Positions 43,711 through 56,254 of a stretch of DNA of 64,000 nt are shown here, piece after piece. Made by a program: the position numbers and the translations under genes. The stretch comes from Patiria miniata (Eukaryota; Echinodermata; Asteroidea; Valvatida; Asterinidae). Below the pieces are notes generated by a model, which saw only the letters and a program-made list of their open reading frames with translations, did no database searches and was not told the origin of the DNA. Where the stretch lies: contig NW_024037074.1 in NCBI RefSeq assembly GCF_015706575.1, positions 19,705,334 to 19,769,333 of the forward strand, written 5' to 3'. The stretch's first letter is position 1. Each line of letters starts with the position of its first letter.

Positions 43711-44036
43711 TACTGGAGTGCTGTGGCCTCGTGGTTAAGGGCACTGATTCGTGGTCTGTGGGTAAAGCTGCAGGTTGTGAGTTCGAGTCCTGGCAGGGTC
43801 ATGGTGCGTGTGCCCTTGGGCAAGGCACTTTGTCACTCATTGCTTCTCTCCACTCAGGAGTAAATGGGTACCTGTGAGGGCAGAGATGGTTATTGTGATT
43901 GAATTAGCTTCTTTGCACCTGACAGGCTGCATCGAGCTGTATACTCCCTGGGGAGCTGAGACTGGTATTCGGAATGTTTCATGGGCCCAATGAGTAGGGG
44001 TAATAATGATGTAGCGCCTTGAGCATCAGTCCTGGT
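43711..44036 (+). mobile_element. tRNA-derived SINE, long form
   Basis: Head with TGGCCTCGTGGTTAAGGGC (A-box) and GTTCGAGTCCTGGC (B-box). Then TGTGCCCTTGGGCAAGGCAC, ACTCAGGAGTAAATGGGTAC, and a 3' part ending near GTAGCGCCTTGAGCATC. This core and tail arrangement is familiar from SINEs of marine invertebrates. Confidence 0.8.
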
Positions 44037-46402
44037 GGATAGGAAGGGGGGGGGGAGGCCCATTGCTAGAGACCTGTGCCCCACCCCCAGTGACGAATTC
44101 TGGAGCACAAGGTTTGTTTGGACCCATTACCACCACCTAGAAAACGAGGTCCCAAAGTTTTCTCTCCCTCCTCAGAAATTGAACCCTAAATACACCCTTG
44201 ACTTTGCTCGTTTTGACAATAAAATAATGCATCTTTCCCAAATGAAAAGAAAAAAAAACCAAATATCTAAAAATGCATAGGACTAGTGCCTCGATCACCC
44301 AGCATGGGTTGAAATCAAAAATTATTCATCGCGCATGCAGGTGTTTATTGGCAGTGCGTGCATAAACGCGTCCTTCGTAGTATAACCATTAAAGGTTATG
44401 CACATTTTATCTATTGCTATATCAATATTCATGCGAACAGTAATTTCTGTTTTGTATATTGATATAATCAAACAAGATCCGATATTGTTTTTGCGATATT
44501 GCTTTTGCTGGGGGGGAAGGGGGGCAAGTGCCCCTGCCCCCACAGTTCCGCCGCCCCTGTCACTAACCGATAATGTAAAACACTTGACTAATAGTGTAGT
44601 ACATTGTAAATGTTACTGAGTCCTTTAAATTTCTTCACACAATTTGAAAACCCTAAAAAGCTTTTTCTTCTACTCACTTTCAGTTTTCACCTAATGACCA
44701 GCACAAATTTCAGAAATTCTCATCTGCGTACACCGATTAAGTCTGCATGTATTTTAGATTTTCGGAAGCGAGAGGTCCATATTTGGCACGATATTTCTCT
44801 TTTATGTCATGCGATTTATCAATTTCTTTAATTGATATGCTAGTAACAATTTTACAGAGGCCCTTTTCGGGGGTCATTTTCTGAAGAAATCAATGACCCA
44901 AAAATAATTGCAAATTTTGGAAATTGTGCACGTTAATTTTTCTGTTCAAGGGTTCCGGAAGCGCGCTGCCAGGGTGAATTTTCAGGTTTTGTTATGCATC
45001 TTCATTGGTATCATGATATTTTGGGGAGCACTTATTAATCTCAGCATTTCGTTTTTAATGGTTGAACTTTTAATGAGTCATAACTTGGTTATCTACCTAC
45101 CAGCAATGTACCACAACTCGTGGTGACCAAAGTGACAATCTAATCTTTGATTATCTTCAGATGTACTGGTTTATGCTGGTTTGTTTACTACACTGTTACG
45201 GGAATAAGAGAAAGTACATCAGTGAACTTTGGATGCCTGGAGAAGTCACTCCCATTCAGCACTTCTGCTTAAATTGCGGAATTTCTTCATTTTTTGTAGA
45301 TTGGGGAATCGAACAGCGGTTTTCTTCACGGTGTTATGAAGTGTCTGATAAACTCTGTAATTTCCAAAAAGCGAAACTAGGGATAAGACGATGTACATCA
45401 CAACTATATTGACTTGACTTTGTAAAATCACATCCCGCGAAACTCGAGTGAAACTCGATCTTTTCGATTGGACAAATTTCACTCAAAATCGTCTCGTCCA
45501 GTTTGAGTTGGATGGGTGAATTTGCACCAGAATATAGAGCGGGTTTTCTTCCGTCCCACTTTCAAAAAAGAAGAATTTCGCGGCAGGCAAAGTTCTCTAT
45601 GGATTCGCAGTGCAGTTTGGGTGCGCCCTCAGTTTTTTTTTTTGGTACATAAATCGTTTGCAATAACAAAACCATGCACGTTAGGGGGGGGGGGGGGGGA
45701 AGTCACAGTGATTGTGGTTGACTATACACACCTACAGTCTGAAGGTTATCATTATACTGCATTCACTATCCAGCATTGAAAAGGCACAGCGGCTCACTCT
45801 GTTTAGGCATTTTGAATAAAAATACCTGTATGAAAGGTTTTCACCGGCACTGGTCATGGTTGGTTGGAGAAGGGATATTTCGCTACACAGCAGCCTCGTC
45901 TGCAATGGCGAATTAGGGCAGGGTGATTCGTTGGGGGATGGTCTGACTATTACCGTGTGGAGTTATTGGATACCGGAAAATGGTGGCAACTGAAGTGAAG
46001 GTAAGTTTGGATGTACAGATAGGGTAGGGTATAATTTCATTTTTGTCTGGTGTGCGAGTCGTAGGCTATAGATGAGATTGCAAGTTCCGATTTGCCATTT
46101 CGTTTTTAGTCAACAACGCAATCTGGTGGGCAGTACACTCCCAGCTGTTGTGTAAGTAAAACTGTGATTTGTGGGGGCGAGGGCCAGCCAGAGTGTAGTG
46201 ATACGATATAGTGCACAATAGTTGACAGTTTGTATATCCTAAAACGCGGGATAACACTTGCTTTGATACCCCCATTAATGAATGAATTAATGAAAGAGAT
46301 AATGAAAAGAACTGCGTACTTGCATAACATAACCAATGCTTGTGAAAAAATGTGGTTCTTTTACCTATACAATCATATGCTACGTGTAAAAAAAAACATG
46401 TC

Positions 46403-46983
46403 CTACTTTGATCCTGAATAACTCTGTTGTTTACCAATGGAATTAAACTAAAATTTCAGATCATATAAACAAGGCGTGGCACATTTTATGGATCGAGTTT
46501 CATCAGATTTGTGCAAAAGGGTGAAATTTAAACGCCATACAAACAGTACTCACTTTTACAATCTGCCACTTTCGACTTGTCCTCCTCTAATGTCGATACA
46601 GCGCTGGAGACGGTGGCGTAAGGCGCGTCCTGCGGCCGGCGCCGAAAGCTTTTGAAGGAATGCAGGATCACCACTGTGGTCATTGCACACCTCAATCGTT
46701 TGGCGCAACACACGATCGAAGAGGTGAGCAATAACATCAGGGGTTATCTGCATTCCTTCAGAAGCTTTCGGCCGCAGCACGCGCCTTCCGCCACCGTCTC
46801 CAGCGCTGTATCGACATTCCGAAAGTGAGTATATTTTGTTTTCGTGTGGCGTTTAAATCTCACCCTCTTGCACAAATTAAAGCCGATGAAACTCACTCCA
46901 TTCAATTTGTCATGCCTTGTATACATGATCTGCAATGTTGGTTTAATTCCATTGGTAATCAACAGAGTCATTTAGGATCAAAA
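46403..46983. mobile_element. Long inverted repeat with transposase-like remnant
   Basis: Two arms of about 270 bp run toward each other around a loop of roughly 70 bp near 46700. Matching landmarks read outward to inward are TTTGATCCT, ACTCTGTTG, ACCAATGGAATTAAAC, CAAGGC, GAGTTTCATC, TTTAAACGCCA, TGTCGATACAGCGCTGGAG and GGAATGCAG. The inner part can encode, on the minus strand, ALRHRLQRCIDIRGGQVE, reminiscent of the C-terminus of some DDE transposases. Likely a fold-back derivative of a DNA transposon. Confidence 0.65.
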
Positions 46984-48381
46984 CTACGACGGGAATTTTG
47001 ACACGTTCGGTGGGGGTATCGAAGTAAAATCTTCTTGATTATTGGGCGTGTCTGAACTGCAACTCTCGGACGCAGACTGTAGCATCCTGTAGACCCTTCC
47101 TCCAAATTTTGGACTATGGCCCACACTTTTGGATTAGCAAAATTGACTGACAACCTGATATAGTTTTCATTTCCCTTTTGATTTCGAGTGTTTATCGAGA
47201 TGTAAAATTTCAAGTTATCATGTTAGTTGTTATAAACTAACCATTATTTCGTGTTACACAACACGGAAAGATGAGTTCCATACCTGGACATCACTTGACA
47301 CCCTGTGCACAAACCTATAATGAGACTGGTCTGAAAAACTCCATGTGTTTTTTTCCAGTCAATGCTTCAATATTTTCCCTGCTAAATTTGACATTTTAGG
47401 ACATGTTATCGCTTTCTGACGGCTGATACGTCTCTGCATGCAGGGAAACATTAGCGATGCCCATGTATGGAATTCTTGAAACTTTGTGCCGATCCCCGTG
47501 CATTGTGTATAGTGTGTGTTATAGTTGCGTTCCTCGCGCTCTTCATAACATTCTTTTTTTCCTATTAATAAATGTTGAACTTGTAAGCTTTATTCCAAAC
47601 CAAAAACCTCAATTTGTTCCCGTCTGCAACACTATGAAAAAAAGGTTTGTTTTGTCTTGAGCTCAAAACAGATCCGCTTTGCGAGCAGACTGGCTCCCGG
47701 TCCGTATATTAACGATAGTTATTGTGGGGCGGCAGTCAGCCTATAGACCTTTATCATTATGCCACCATTTCAGTCTTGTTCCCTGTATCCAATAACAGTA
47801 CTGAATGGTAATGTTTTTGTGCAAAAAAGGAACCAGACTATTTTCCTTCCATCCTCGCTTTGGTTACGTTGATTTTAATGGGGATAAATCCAGATGGCCG
47901 CAACATGATAATAGTCTATACTCCGCCGCGAAAACGGAATTATTGTCTAGCGGCCAATAATTCGAAATTGAAAAGTAAGAATTCAATGACAAAACATGGG
48001 CCGATATTTTTGGTCGATGTCTCATTCAAAAGTGAACAGCTTTTATATTGCTAGAAAAATAGCAAAGGAATCAAATAATCGGGATGGAGCACGAAAATAG
48101 TACGGGCAGTGCAACTTTAAAAAGACGACAAATTTTATTTGAGATACCAAGCTGCCTCCACAAATTGATCTCAGAAAATAGTCAAATTTTATTGACACCT
48201 TTCATGGTTTGAATGAATAGTGGTTTACACAATATCAAATAATTTGGCACAGGAATAATTCCCGTACCTGTATAGATTTATATTTTAACAGAATGAATGA
48301 TCTCAAAAAGAAATGTTCATGTTCCGTGGGTTTTCAGGTTTATACTGCATTTGAACATACTAAATGTACCCGCTGAATCTC

Positions 48382-48550
48382 AATGAACCTATCGCGGTAG
48401 TCAACGCAGCTTGTGAAATATTGCAATTACATTATATACACATGGACGGTGAACGCGCAAAATCTGAGACAAACAAAATTTAAAGTGCGAAATGATTCCA
48501 TACGGTTGTCTTATGGGGCGTGGCTAACTCACAAACGGCGATAGGTCAAT
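48382..48550. mobile_element. MITE with TTGACCTATCG inverted ends, copy 2
   Basis: Matches 9255-9429 along its length: CCTATCGCGGTAG at the left, GCAGCTTGTGAAATATTG and GGGGCGTGGCTAACTC inside, and CGATAGGTCAAT at the right. The left end has a small substitution compared with copy 1. Confidence 0.65.
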
Positions 48551-50237
48551 AATTTCAGAATACGCGTGACTTCGCAGCCCTAAAAGTCCTATTGTGTGAA
48601 AAATGAGTGGGTTGGGGCGGGGGGGGGGGGTATGGGGTAAGAGACATTATAATTGCACTTAATATCAGCCATGTTTTTTCCTCCTTAACAATGATCAGAA
48701 AGAATGATCTATCTTGATGAATTGCTTGTGATAAGAAATGGGCAAAGTCCAGAAGTGAAATCAATACCATTATCATAACTGGTATATCGATTTTTTTTTT
48801 TAGATAGACTGGTACCCAGACAAAAAATGTGAATAAAAAGTGAACAAAACCAAGTGTTGGTTGGTTGCTGGACTTTCGGAAAGCATAATTATGCGCACTT
48901 CATATACACTTCCAGACTCTCAAATATGGCTTCAGGCATCGATCGAATGTCCGAACGATATGTATGCCCAATATCCTATGGCCTAAAACAACTCAAACGG
49001 GAAGAATACCATATATATATGGACATCACTTTTTTTGAAGGGAACATATGGAAGCATTTACTAAGAAAACACGTGTGCACAGGATGTAAAATGATGTGCA
49101 GTTTTGGAACTCTTTCCAACCCAACTTTTCCTCAGATGATTCCAGTTTTCCCAAACTTAATGGATTTGTCTTCCATGAAAACACAAGGTGAAATGAAAGT
49201 TGTAGTTTGGCGGCAAAGGAGTGGTGGCCGGATATACGGAACTTTTGCTGTATTCCATGCAAGGCTAAATATCACGCAACAATCGGACAACTATAATACA
49301 GATCCTAGCCTCAAATACTCTGGAGGTCGCAAAAGTAAATCATGGCTTTTACGGTTGGACAGGCGCATTATGTCTGCTCACGAACACAGGGTGAAGCTTT
49401 TGTTAGCTGGTTGACGCCATGCAACTTAAGCGTTAACATGTGAATGAAGAGATGGCGCGGTGGATTTTGTTAGGGCATTGAGTACAAAACACCCTGGTGT
49501 TTTCTGGACCTCTCGTAATCTCTCCCTCCCCCCCCCCCATTTTTTTTTGGAAATTCACTCTACTAGATTGAAAATTCACACCCATCGACTTAAATTAAGG
49601 ACCACACATTTTAGAGTGAAATTCATTCAATCGAGTGTAGATGGAATTTCACTCGAACTTTTCACAAGACCAACTCCTGTTTTTTTTGCCCCCAGAGTAT
49701 TTCAATTGTCCCTAGTTTCACTCTTTGGAAATTTATAGAGCGTAATCGTTAAGGTATTTGTTCTGAAATCACATGCACTGTACGGGAATTGATTTCACAA
49801 CATAAATTTAAAAGAATACAATTACGAGAAAATTGCAACACCTAAAAAAACACACAAGTCTTCAGGCAACACTAGCTTTTATCCTTTGGCTTTATAATAT
49901 GAATGTCAAACTTATAGCTTTTACATTACAGCTAGGACTGTTTGAACAGAAGACAAGTTGGTGCCTTAGAATTAAGAAATGGACATTCAGTTGGCATAAT
50001 CAAAGCAAGAAACTTGCACTGAGTCTTGACTAGCAAGCCGTTAAGTTATCGAACAAGCAAACGGAAAGTTAAATTAAATAGACTTCATTTTCTATTTGCC
50101 TCCAGATTCTTCGAGACTGTCTGAGTGATCGCTTGTGCTAGTCTAATCTGAAGTAAAGACCGAGGATCAATCAAATTTACCAAATTCAGAAATCCGAACC
50201 TCATTGGCAACTTGCGCTTGGACCATTCGAGTTCAAC

Positions 50238-53157
50238 ATGTATTACCCCGACGATGACACGCTCGTGGTTGAGCGGAAGGACGTGGTTGGGACGACAGAC
50301 GACGACGACAGCGACACCTCATCACAAACGTCCTCAAGCAGACGCTACAAGGGCTACTGTTCTGGCAGACTCAACCCAGACCTCCTGCTGTGCAAGATCT
50401 TCTACTTTACTTTCTACGGCTCGTACGGCTGTCTGTACCCACTGATCGCAGTCTACTTCAAGCAGCTTGGGCTGAGCGCGTCTCAGAGTGGCGTCCTGGT
50501 CGGCGTCAGACCCTTTGTGGAGTTCTGTGCTGCGCCTATGTGGGGCGCCGTGGCTGACACCTGGCGCAAGGCCAAATTTATCCTGCTGTTCTCCCTGCTG
50601 TCCTGGCTTGTCTTTACCGAAGCGGTGGTGTTCATCCAACCTGCTGAGAGTAAATGTGTGGTTCTCAACTCTACCGTGAACGCCAATGCAACACTCGTCA
50701 TTATAAACGCCCTAGAAGACAAGGAAAAAGAAGGGGGCGAACCTGAGGTGAAGATAACAAAAGTCAATGTTCATGATAAGAAGGGAGTACCTTCCGTGAA
50801 AGTTTCCAGCAACAAGACTAAGTCCGAAGACGGTGCGAAGAAGCGCGTTCGCCGTGCTGTCAATGACACCTCTGGATCCTCCAAAACAATTATTGTTGTA
50901 CCTAAACCAAACATAGAGGTCACCATTTCGAACAGGACAGAATCAAAGTCGCCTTCCAATCGACCGGGAAATGTAACTGTTATAAAGTACAGACCTGAGG
51001 ACACTCGCCTGATATTCATCTTTCTCTTACTGCTCATGATCCTTGGGGAGTTCTTCAGTTCCCCGACCATCACATTGGCAGACTCAGCAACTTTGGGTTA
51101 CCTGGGACATCAGCGCATGGAACTGTACGGTCGTCAGCGAATGTTCGGCTCCCTGTCTTGGGGGATCTTCATGTTTGTAGAAGGATTCATCTTAGACCGC
51201 ACCAAGACAACCACGGTAGAATGTGACGGACAGGTTACCAGGGAAGAAGAGAACTACTTGGTCTGTTTCGGCACATACGCGGTCCTGATAATCTGTGCCT
51301 TCTTTGTTGCGACTCAGTTCCAATTTAAGTACCGGTCATTGAGCGAAGTTCTCTCGGGTCGCAAATCGGACCAGCTTCGTCAGGTACGCGGTAAGGGCTC
51401 CTCAGAAGTCATTGAGTTGGAGAATGTCAAGAAGACACGTGAGAAGTTCAAGGATAACTACGATAAGATGAGCAGCGCAGGAGACTCTACCATCACTGAT
51501 GACGAGGAGGAGCCAAGATACTTGGAAGTTCTTGGTCTGTACGCCAACATCAGGTATGGTACTGTGCTGTACGTGGTGTGGTTTGCTGGCTTCGGTTTTG
51601 GCTTCTTCTTCACGTTCCTCTACTGGCACCTGAAGGATCTTGGAGGACCTCCTACTCTGTTCGGAGTAGCATCCATCATCAATCACCTGTCTGAGGTCAC
51701 GGGGTACTTCTTCAGCGGTTGGTTTTTACAGAAGTTTGGCCACATCCCAGTGTTGTGCCTGGGTCTGATGTGCTACGCCATCCGGTTCATTGTCGTCTCC
51801 TATCTCGTCAATCCTTGGTGGGTCCTTGCTGTTGAGACGCTTCAAGGTGGGTATCTTAATCACATTGTATCCTTGTGAGATATTTGATTGCAGAGGCGTA
51901 GCAAGGTCATTTTAATTTTTATTTGTTGAGTTCATCATAAGTCCATTCCCAAAGCAGGCCACAGTAAACACCTTTGTCACGGTTCTTGACTTGCTTGGGG
52001 ACTGGACGACTTGTGTAGACGCGAACTCAGTTGTCTAGACTGCCACATCATTAGAACTTTTTTCCCCATGTATTCGTCTTTCATGCCAGGAGTCACTCAT
52101 GCCTTGGTGTGGGCAGCCAGTACGTCCTTCATCGGGTCCGCCACATCCCAGAAGAACCGTTCCTCCGCGCAAGGCATTCTGCAGGGTGTCTACCATGGGC
52201 TGGGCCGGGGCTGTGGTGCCATCTTTGGCGGAGTGATCATAAGTGCGTATGGTAAGTACGATCCACTGATCTCCATTATAAAAAAATGGCTGTTAGTGAA
52301 GTCATCGTCTGCGGTCTGCCATATTACCGCTCCAAGAAACAACCGGTGTTCCTTTGCCCATATTGATGACAATTATGTTAGAAAAAAAGTGGGCCTAAGA
52401 TACCGGCCCTACTATTCAAATCCCCCCACTTAGTCGTCAAGTCTTATTCAACCACACCACTCCCATATGGTGATGCAATGGTCATTATGTTCTTAAGCAA
52501 AACGGAGAAGAAAAACTTCAAAACCTTGATTTTTGTAGATTTAGGCACGATCCATTAAGTGTGGACGTCCATTCGGTTTCGGTACTGAACAGTGCAAAAA
52601 CAGTCTGAATCATTAGAAATTGTTGCCGAGATTGTACCGCTTGACGAGGCAGTTCATTTGAGAACGTTGGTTCACGAGTTCGAGGTACATCGTATTGCCC
52701 AGTAGAGGGCGCATAATACAATGATGATATTTTGTCCGTCCCAAGCAAAATGCAATTTGGGATTGGACGGAGTCGACGAGCAAATGATCACTGTTTAAAT
52801 TTGCAAAATTGCTATCTATTTACAGGGTCAACCATCGCCTTCAGGGCAATCGGTGTGACCTTCGTCGTCGTCACCCTCATCTTTGCTATCATCCAGTACA
52901 TGGAGAGCGACACCAACGACAAGAAGGAGGATGAGAAAGAACAGAACTACGTGCAGGATGATGAAGACGACCCGGAGGACGTTGAAGAAACACAGCTCCT
53001 GTCCCAGGACGAGAGCGCCATCTCGCGGCAGCCAGAAGAGAGTGACGTCAGTCCTGTGGTCAATGGTGAAGGGGACATCAATGGGGACGTTGATGGTGAC
53101 CTCACTGATGACGTCATTGATACAAAAGAGGCGGCAGATCCCGAAGAACAAACTTGA
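50238..53157 (+). CDS. MFSD6: Major facilitator superfamily domain-containing protein 6 homologue
   Basis: Three coding exons join in phase: 50238-51846, 52090-52251, 52826-53157 (700 residues). Multi-pass membrane transporter-like protein; substrate unknown. The N-terminal 45 residues are acidic and cytosolic. Helices 1-3 follow (YGSYGCLYPLIAVYFKQLGL, then GVLVGVRPFVEFCAAPMWG with ADTWRK like MFS motif A). A long loop (about 135-255) carries six N-glycosylation sequons and RVRR at 203-206. The family block SPTITLADSATLGYLG comes next, then the second half-bundle. The exon 2 product (GVTHALVWAA, GILQGVYHGLGRGCGAIFGG) is the most conserved MFSD6 segment. The tail is very acidic (DDEDDPEDVEETQLL). 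The start has A at -3. Convergent with the gene to its right. Confidence 0.95.
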
Positions 53158-53370
53158 CGTCATGTCAAATACAATTTGGATTTCTACGAACATTTGTCAT
53201 CTCTTTGTTCTACATGTTCTTCATAAATTAGTGCCAAAAGGAGATTTTATTTTGTATTTTCATGCATTTTTTGACAGAGTAAAGGTAGGTTTTGGTAATT
53301 ACAGGGTAGTTAAAAAAGGTTCATAAGTTACAATGGGAAGAATTGTATTACAAAATAACCTTGGCAGTAA

Positions 53371-53376
53371 AATAAA
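53371..53376 (+). promoter_or_regulatory. Polyadenylation signal AATAAA
   Basis: The first canonical hexamer after the MFSD6 stop codon, 214 bases downstream. Plausible end of that message, not proven. Confidence 0.45.
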
Positions 53377-54167
53377 AACCACGTGTAAAATCTAAATTAA
53401 CATTAACAGGTGAAAAATGGACTTTTAATTAAAGATTGCGTGAAAATGTTTGATTATAAATCAATGGAAAACACACCTTAGATAGAACCAAGAAGCTGAT
53501 TCGTCAGCATTCGCCATCTAGGGGGCCGGATTTTTAAAAACTTTGCATAGGTGTTCCTGCGAGTTTAATGTAGAGGCCTTTTTGGGAATGAGCCGATGAT
53601 GATTTTTTATTTTAAATAACCGGGAAAATGTGTCAGTTACGTTTTGACAAGTACATCGTGAATTTTTGGATTTGATATTCAATCGAAAATATTTATTTTA
53701 GTGAATAATGCATATCAAATGAATTGTATATTACTGACTAATGATATTAGAATTTCAACTACATTTATTCATTAATTTATTACGTGTAAAACTTGGAACG
53801 GTCTGAGATCTCGATCCCAGAAGAGTCTTTCTCAAAGTTTCCGCTGAAAAAAAATCAGCTTTTGCGAACTACTGGCCGTCCGGTCAGTTTTTGCAATTCA
53901 AGTATTTCAGGTCACATCATTTGCGATGCCGAACTTGTACATGTTTATTTGACCATGACCACTGTCTTTTGCGTCAAAATGACACCTGTCAATGTTTTAT
54001 TTTAATATATTGTGTGTGAGCTCTCGAGTCGTGGGTTGTTAAAGAAACGCAATGTGTGCGGGAATTATATGTATATAATTTTTTTTTTTTTGAATAATAA
54101 TCTCGTGGTCAGTGGGTGTTGTTTAAAGGAGACACAAGATTACTGCAAATAAACCTCTTTTTAAAGT

Positions 54168-54309
54168 AAACGACCGTATCTTATTTATTGGGAGCATTTG
54201 AAGATATACTTTTTGTAGGGTTCGAAACTAATAGAGCCAAACGACCGTATCTTATTTGTTGGGAGTATTTAAAGATATACTTTTTGTAGGGTTCGAAACT
54301 AATAAAGCA
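54168..54309. repeat. 71-bp tandem duplication
   Basis: Two adjacent copies (54168-54238 and 54239-54309) of a segment containing CGACCGTATCTTATTT, GATATACTTTTTGTAGGG and TTCGAAACTAATA. They differ at only a few bases. Confidence 0.9.
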
Positions 54310-55290
54310 AAGTACGTAAAAGAGCATTATTATCGTACCTACATTTTTCGCTGCGGTCTATGGTTCGAACACTACCTGTCCAAAAAGCTTCATTGCCATC
54401 AAGTCTTAAGCCTTGGTATTGAAATAAAAATTAAAAATGACTGCATTCTCTGTCATGGTGTGCAATCTTATGTGAACATTTGACGTGCCGCTATGTTTTT
54501 TAGCTGCGGGTAGCAGCTCAACTTATCACCATGTCTCATCGTTAGTTATACAGGGAGTTAGTTTGTTAGTAACCAACTTTGACGTTGTCTTTTGCTCCTC
54601 CATTATTTTGATCGATTTCAACCAAACTTTGTCAAACGTATCAGTAGTGAGGCCCCAACATGTCACATGACCAAACTGGGGTCAAAGGTCATCATGGGGT
54701 CACTGGGGTAAAACACCCCGATTTTTTTTTAAACTCAAAACACTACCCCTTCCAGAAATTACATGTACATGGCACAGTCACGTGACTCATGCATTAACAC
54801 GAATTTGATGGCCCGCAGCTTCCAAAATCCGATCGAGCTTGTTCAGTGATGAACAAATATCCAATCGCCACAGGACTTTGTTTTTAACAAGAACGCATTT
54901 TTTTTTAATTTCTAAACCGGGTCTCAAAAATATAACACTTTTTTCAATAAAAATGCCTCTTACGGCACAAAATAAGCAATATGTACAGCATTGCTTAGTA
55001 ACTTTAAGATAATGTTTGTTAATTTAAATGCACGGCTGCGTAAAACCTGGAGAACTTTGAACTGTTTTGCCCAATACTAAGATTACATTAATCGCTTGTC
55101 CATTACAAACTTTGGACATGCATGTAAAAACGAAAAGGATATAAAATCATTGTCTCTAACCTCATCTTAAAATATCAAAAGCAAGACCACTTGAAGCTTA
55201 TATTTCCATTTTAATAATTGGAGTTCATGAATAGCAATATGGATTTGTCAATACGTTTCATAATCTGAGGTGCATCTTTACGCACGAGTT

Positions 55291-55318
55291 CATTGGTAGA
55301 ATTTAAATTCTACCAATG
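55291..55318. repeat. 28-bp perfect palindrome
   Basis: CATTGGTAGAATTT is followed directly by its exact reverse complement with no spacer. Could form a cruciform or bind a dimeric factor, or be chance in AT-rich DNA. Confidence 0.85.
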
Positions 55319-56254
55319 GAATTGCGAAACAAGAAAAACATTATTGTGTTTAAAAAAATGAAAAGGCAATACTGGTCGTGGTTCGAGATATCACATTAAC
55401 GAAAATCATTTTTAAAACGTTTTAGAAAAATAAACATTTAGTTTCTGGTTAATGTAATAATCTGCACATTAATTTAAGCAATATAATGTAGGGTGTTTCA
55501 TTCGAATGGCCTCCAAGTTTTACAAGCTTCGTCCGTGGCATTCGTCACCGAAGACAGTAGTGTCCGGGGACTTTTTATTAATGTTATACTATTATTTTTT
55601 TTACATCTTTAAATTACGAATGTTCTTTTGATGTTCATTCGGTAACTCATACTCTAATTTCCATGTTACTGACAATCAAAATACATTGAACTGTGTCATG
55701 CGCTAAACATGAAAACCAACAAATACTAATTTAACTGAAATTGTGTTGTTCTTAAAGCAATTAGCTTCCGGATCTCATATTTTCCTGATTACAAATAGTA
55801 CTATTAATGAATTAACATTGGTGCCACAATTTTGCAGAATCTTTTTATTTTCAAAAGTACCGAAGTTCATTTAAGCTCTAGCTCTGGTCTAATTTCTGAA
55901 ATTAAATGGAAAACATCAGAAGTATATTTCGTTAATAAAAGAAATCACACGAAGAAATGTTACACCTTATTATATGACAATCAACCGTTGTCAATTACCA
56001 CACAATCCCGACAGTGCCGGCTTTAAGGGTCCATAATTATTCTAGTTGTAAAGATTTTACGTTATCACAACCACCAAAATTTACACAGGATTAATTTTCA
56101 ATATCCATGTAAACTTTTTAAGGACTGTTCAATGTAGGACCTGCTGACTTTTCAAGCAACGGTATACCAAAAAAATGGCGGTGCGATTTGCACTTTACGA
56201 TCGCAAAGCATGCTGGGATACAACATGACAGCAAGATCGGTGGTTGTTACTTTT

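Larger units (their letters stand above)
41576..50237. other. 8.7-kb intergenic region rich in repeats
   Basis: Lies between two divergent genes (DSL protein minus, MFSD6 plus). It contains two SINEs, a long hairpin-forming repeat, one MITE, several poly-G/poly-C runs and one candidate exon at 43205-43471. The short open frames elsewhere show no recognisable protein. Confidence 0.5.
53158..56254. other. Convergent intergenic region
   Basis: Between the MFSD6 stop and the stop of the minus-strand aminotransferase. AT-rich. It contains a polyadenylation signal, a 71-bp tandem duplication, an AGGTCA-type repeat near 54480-54720 and a 28-bp perfect palindrome. No exon is supported. Confidence 0.5.

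Noticed and set aside
48854-49414. A 186-codon plus-strand frame
   Set aside because: No recognisable domain and no clear splice or promoter context; the upstream DNA is repeat-rich. Could be a real orphan exon, but evidence is too weak to annotate.
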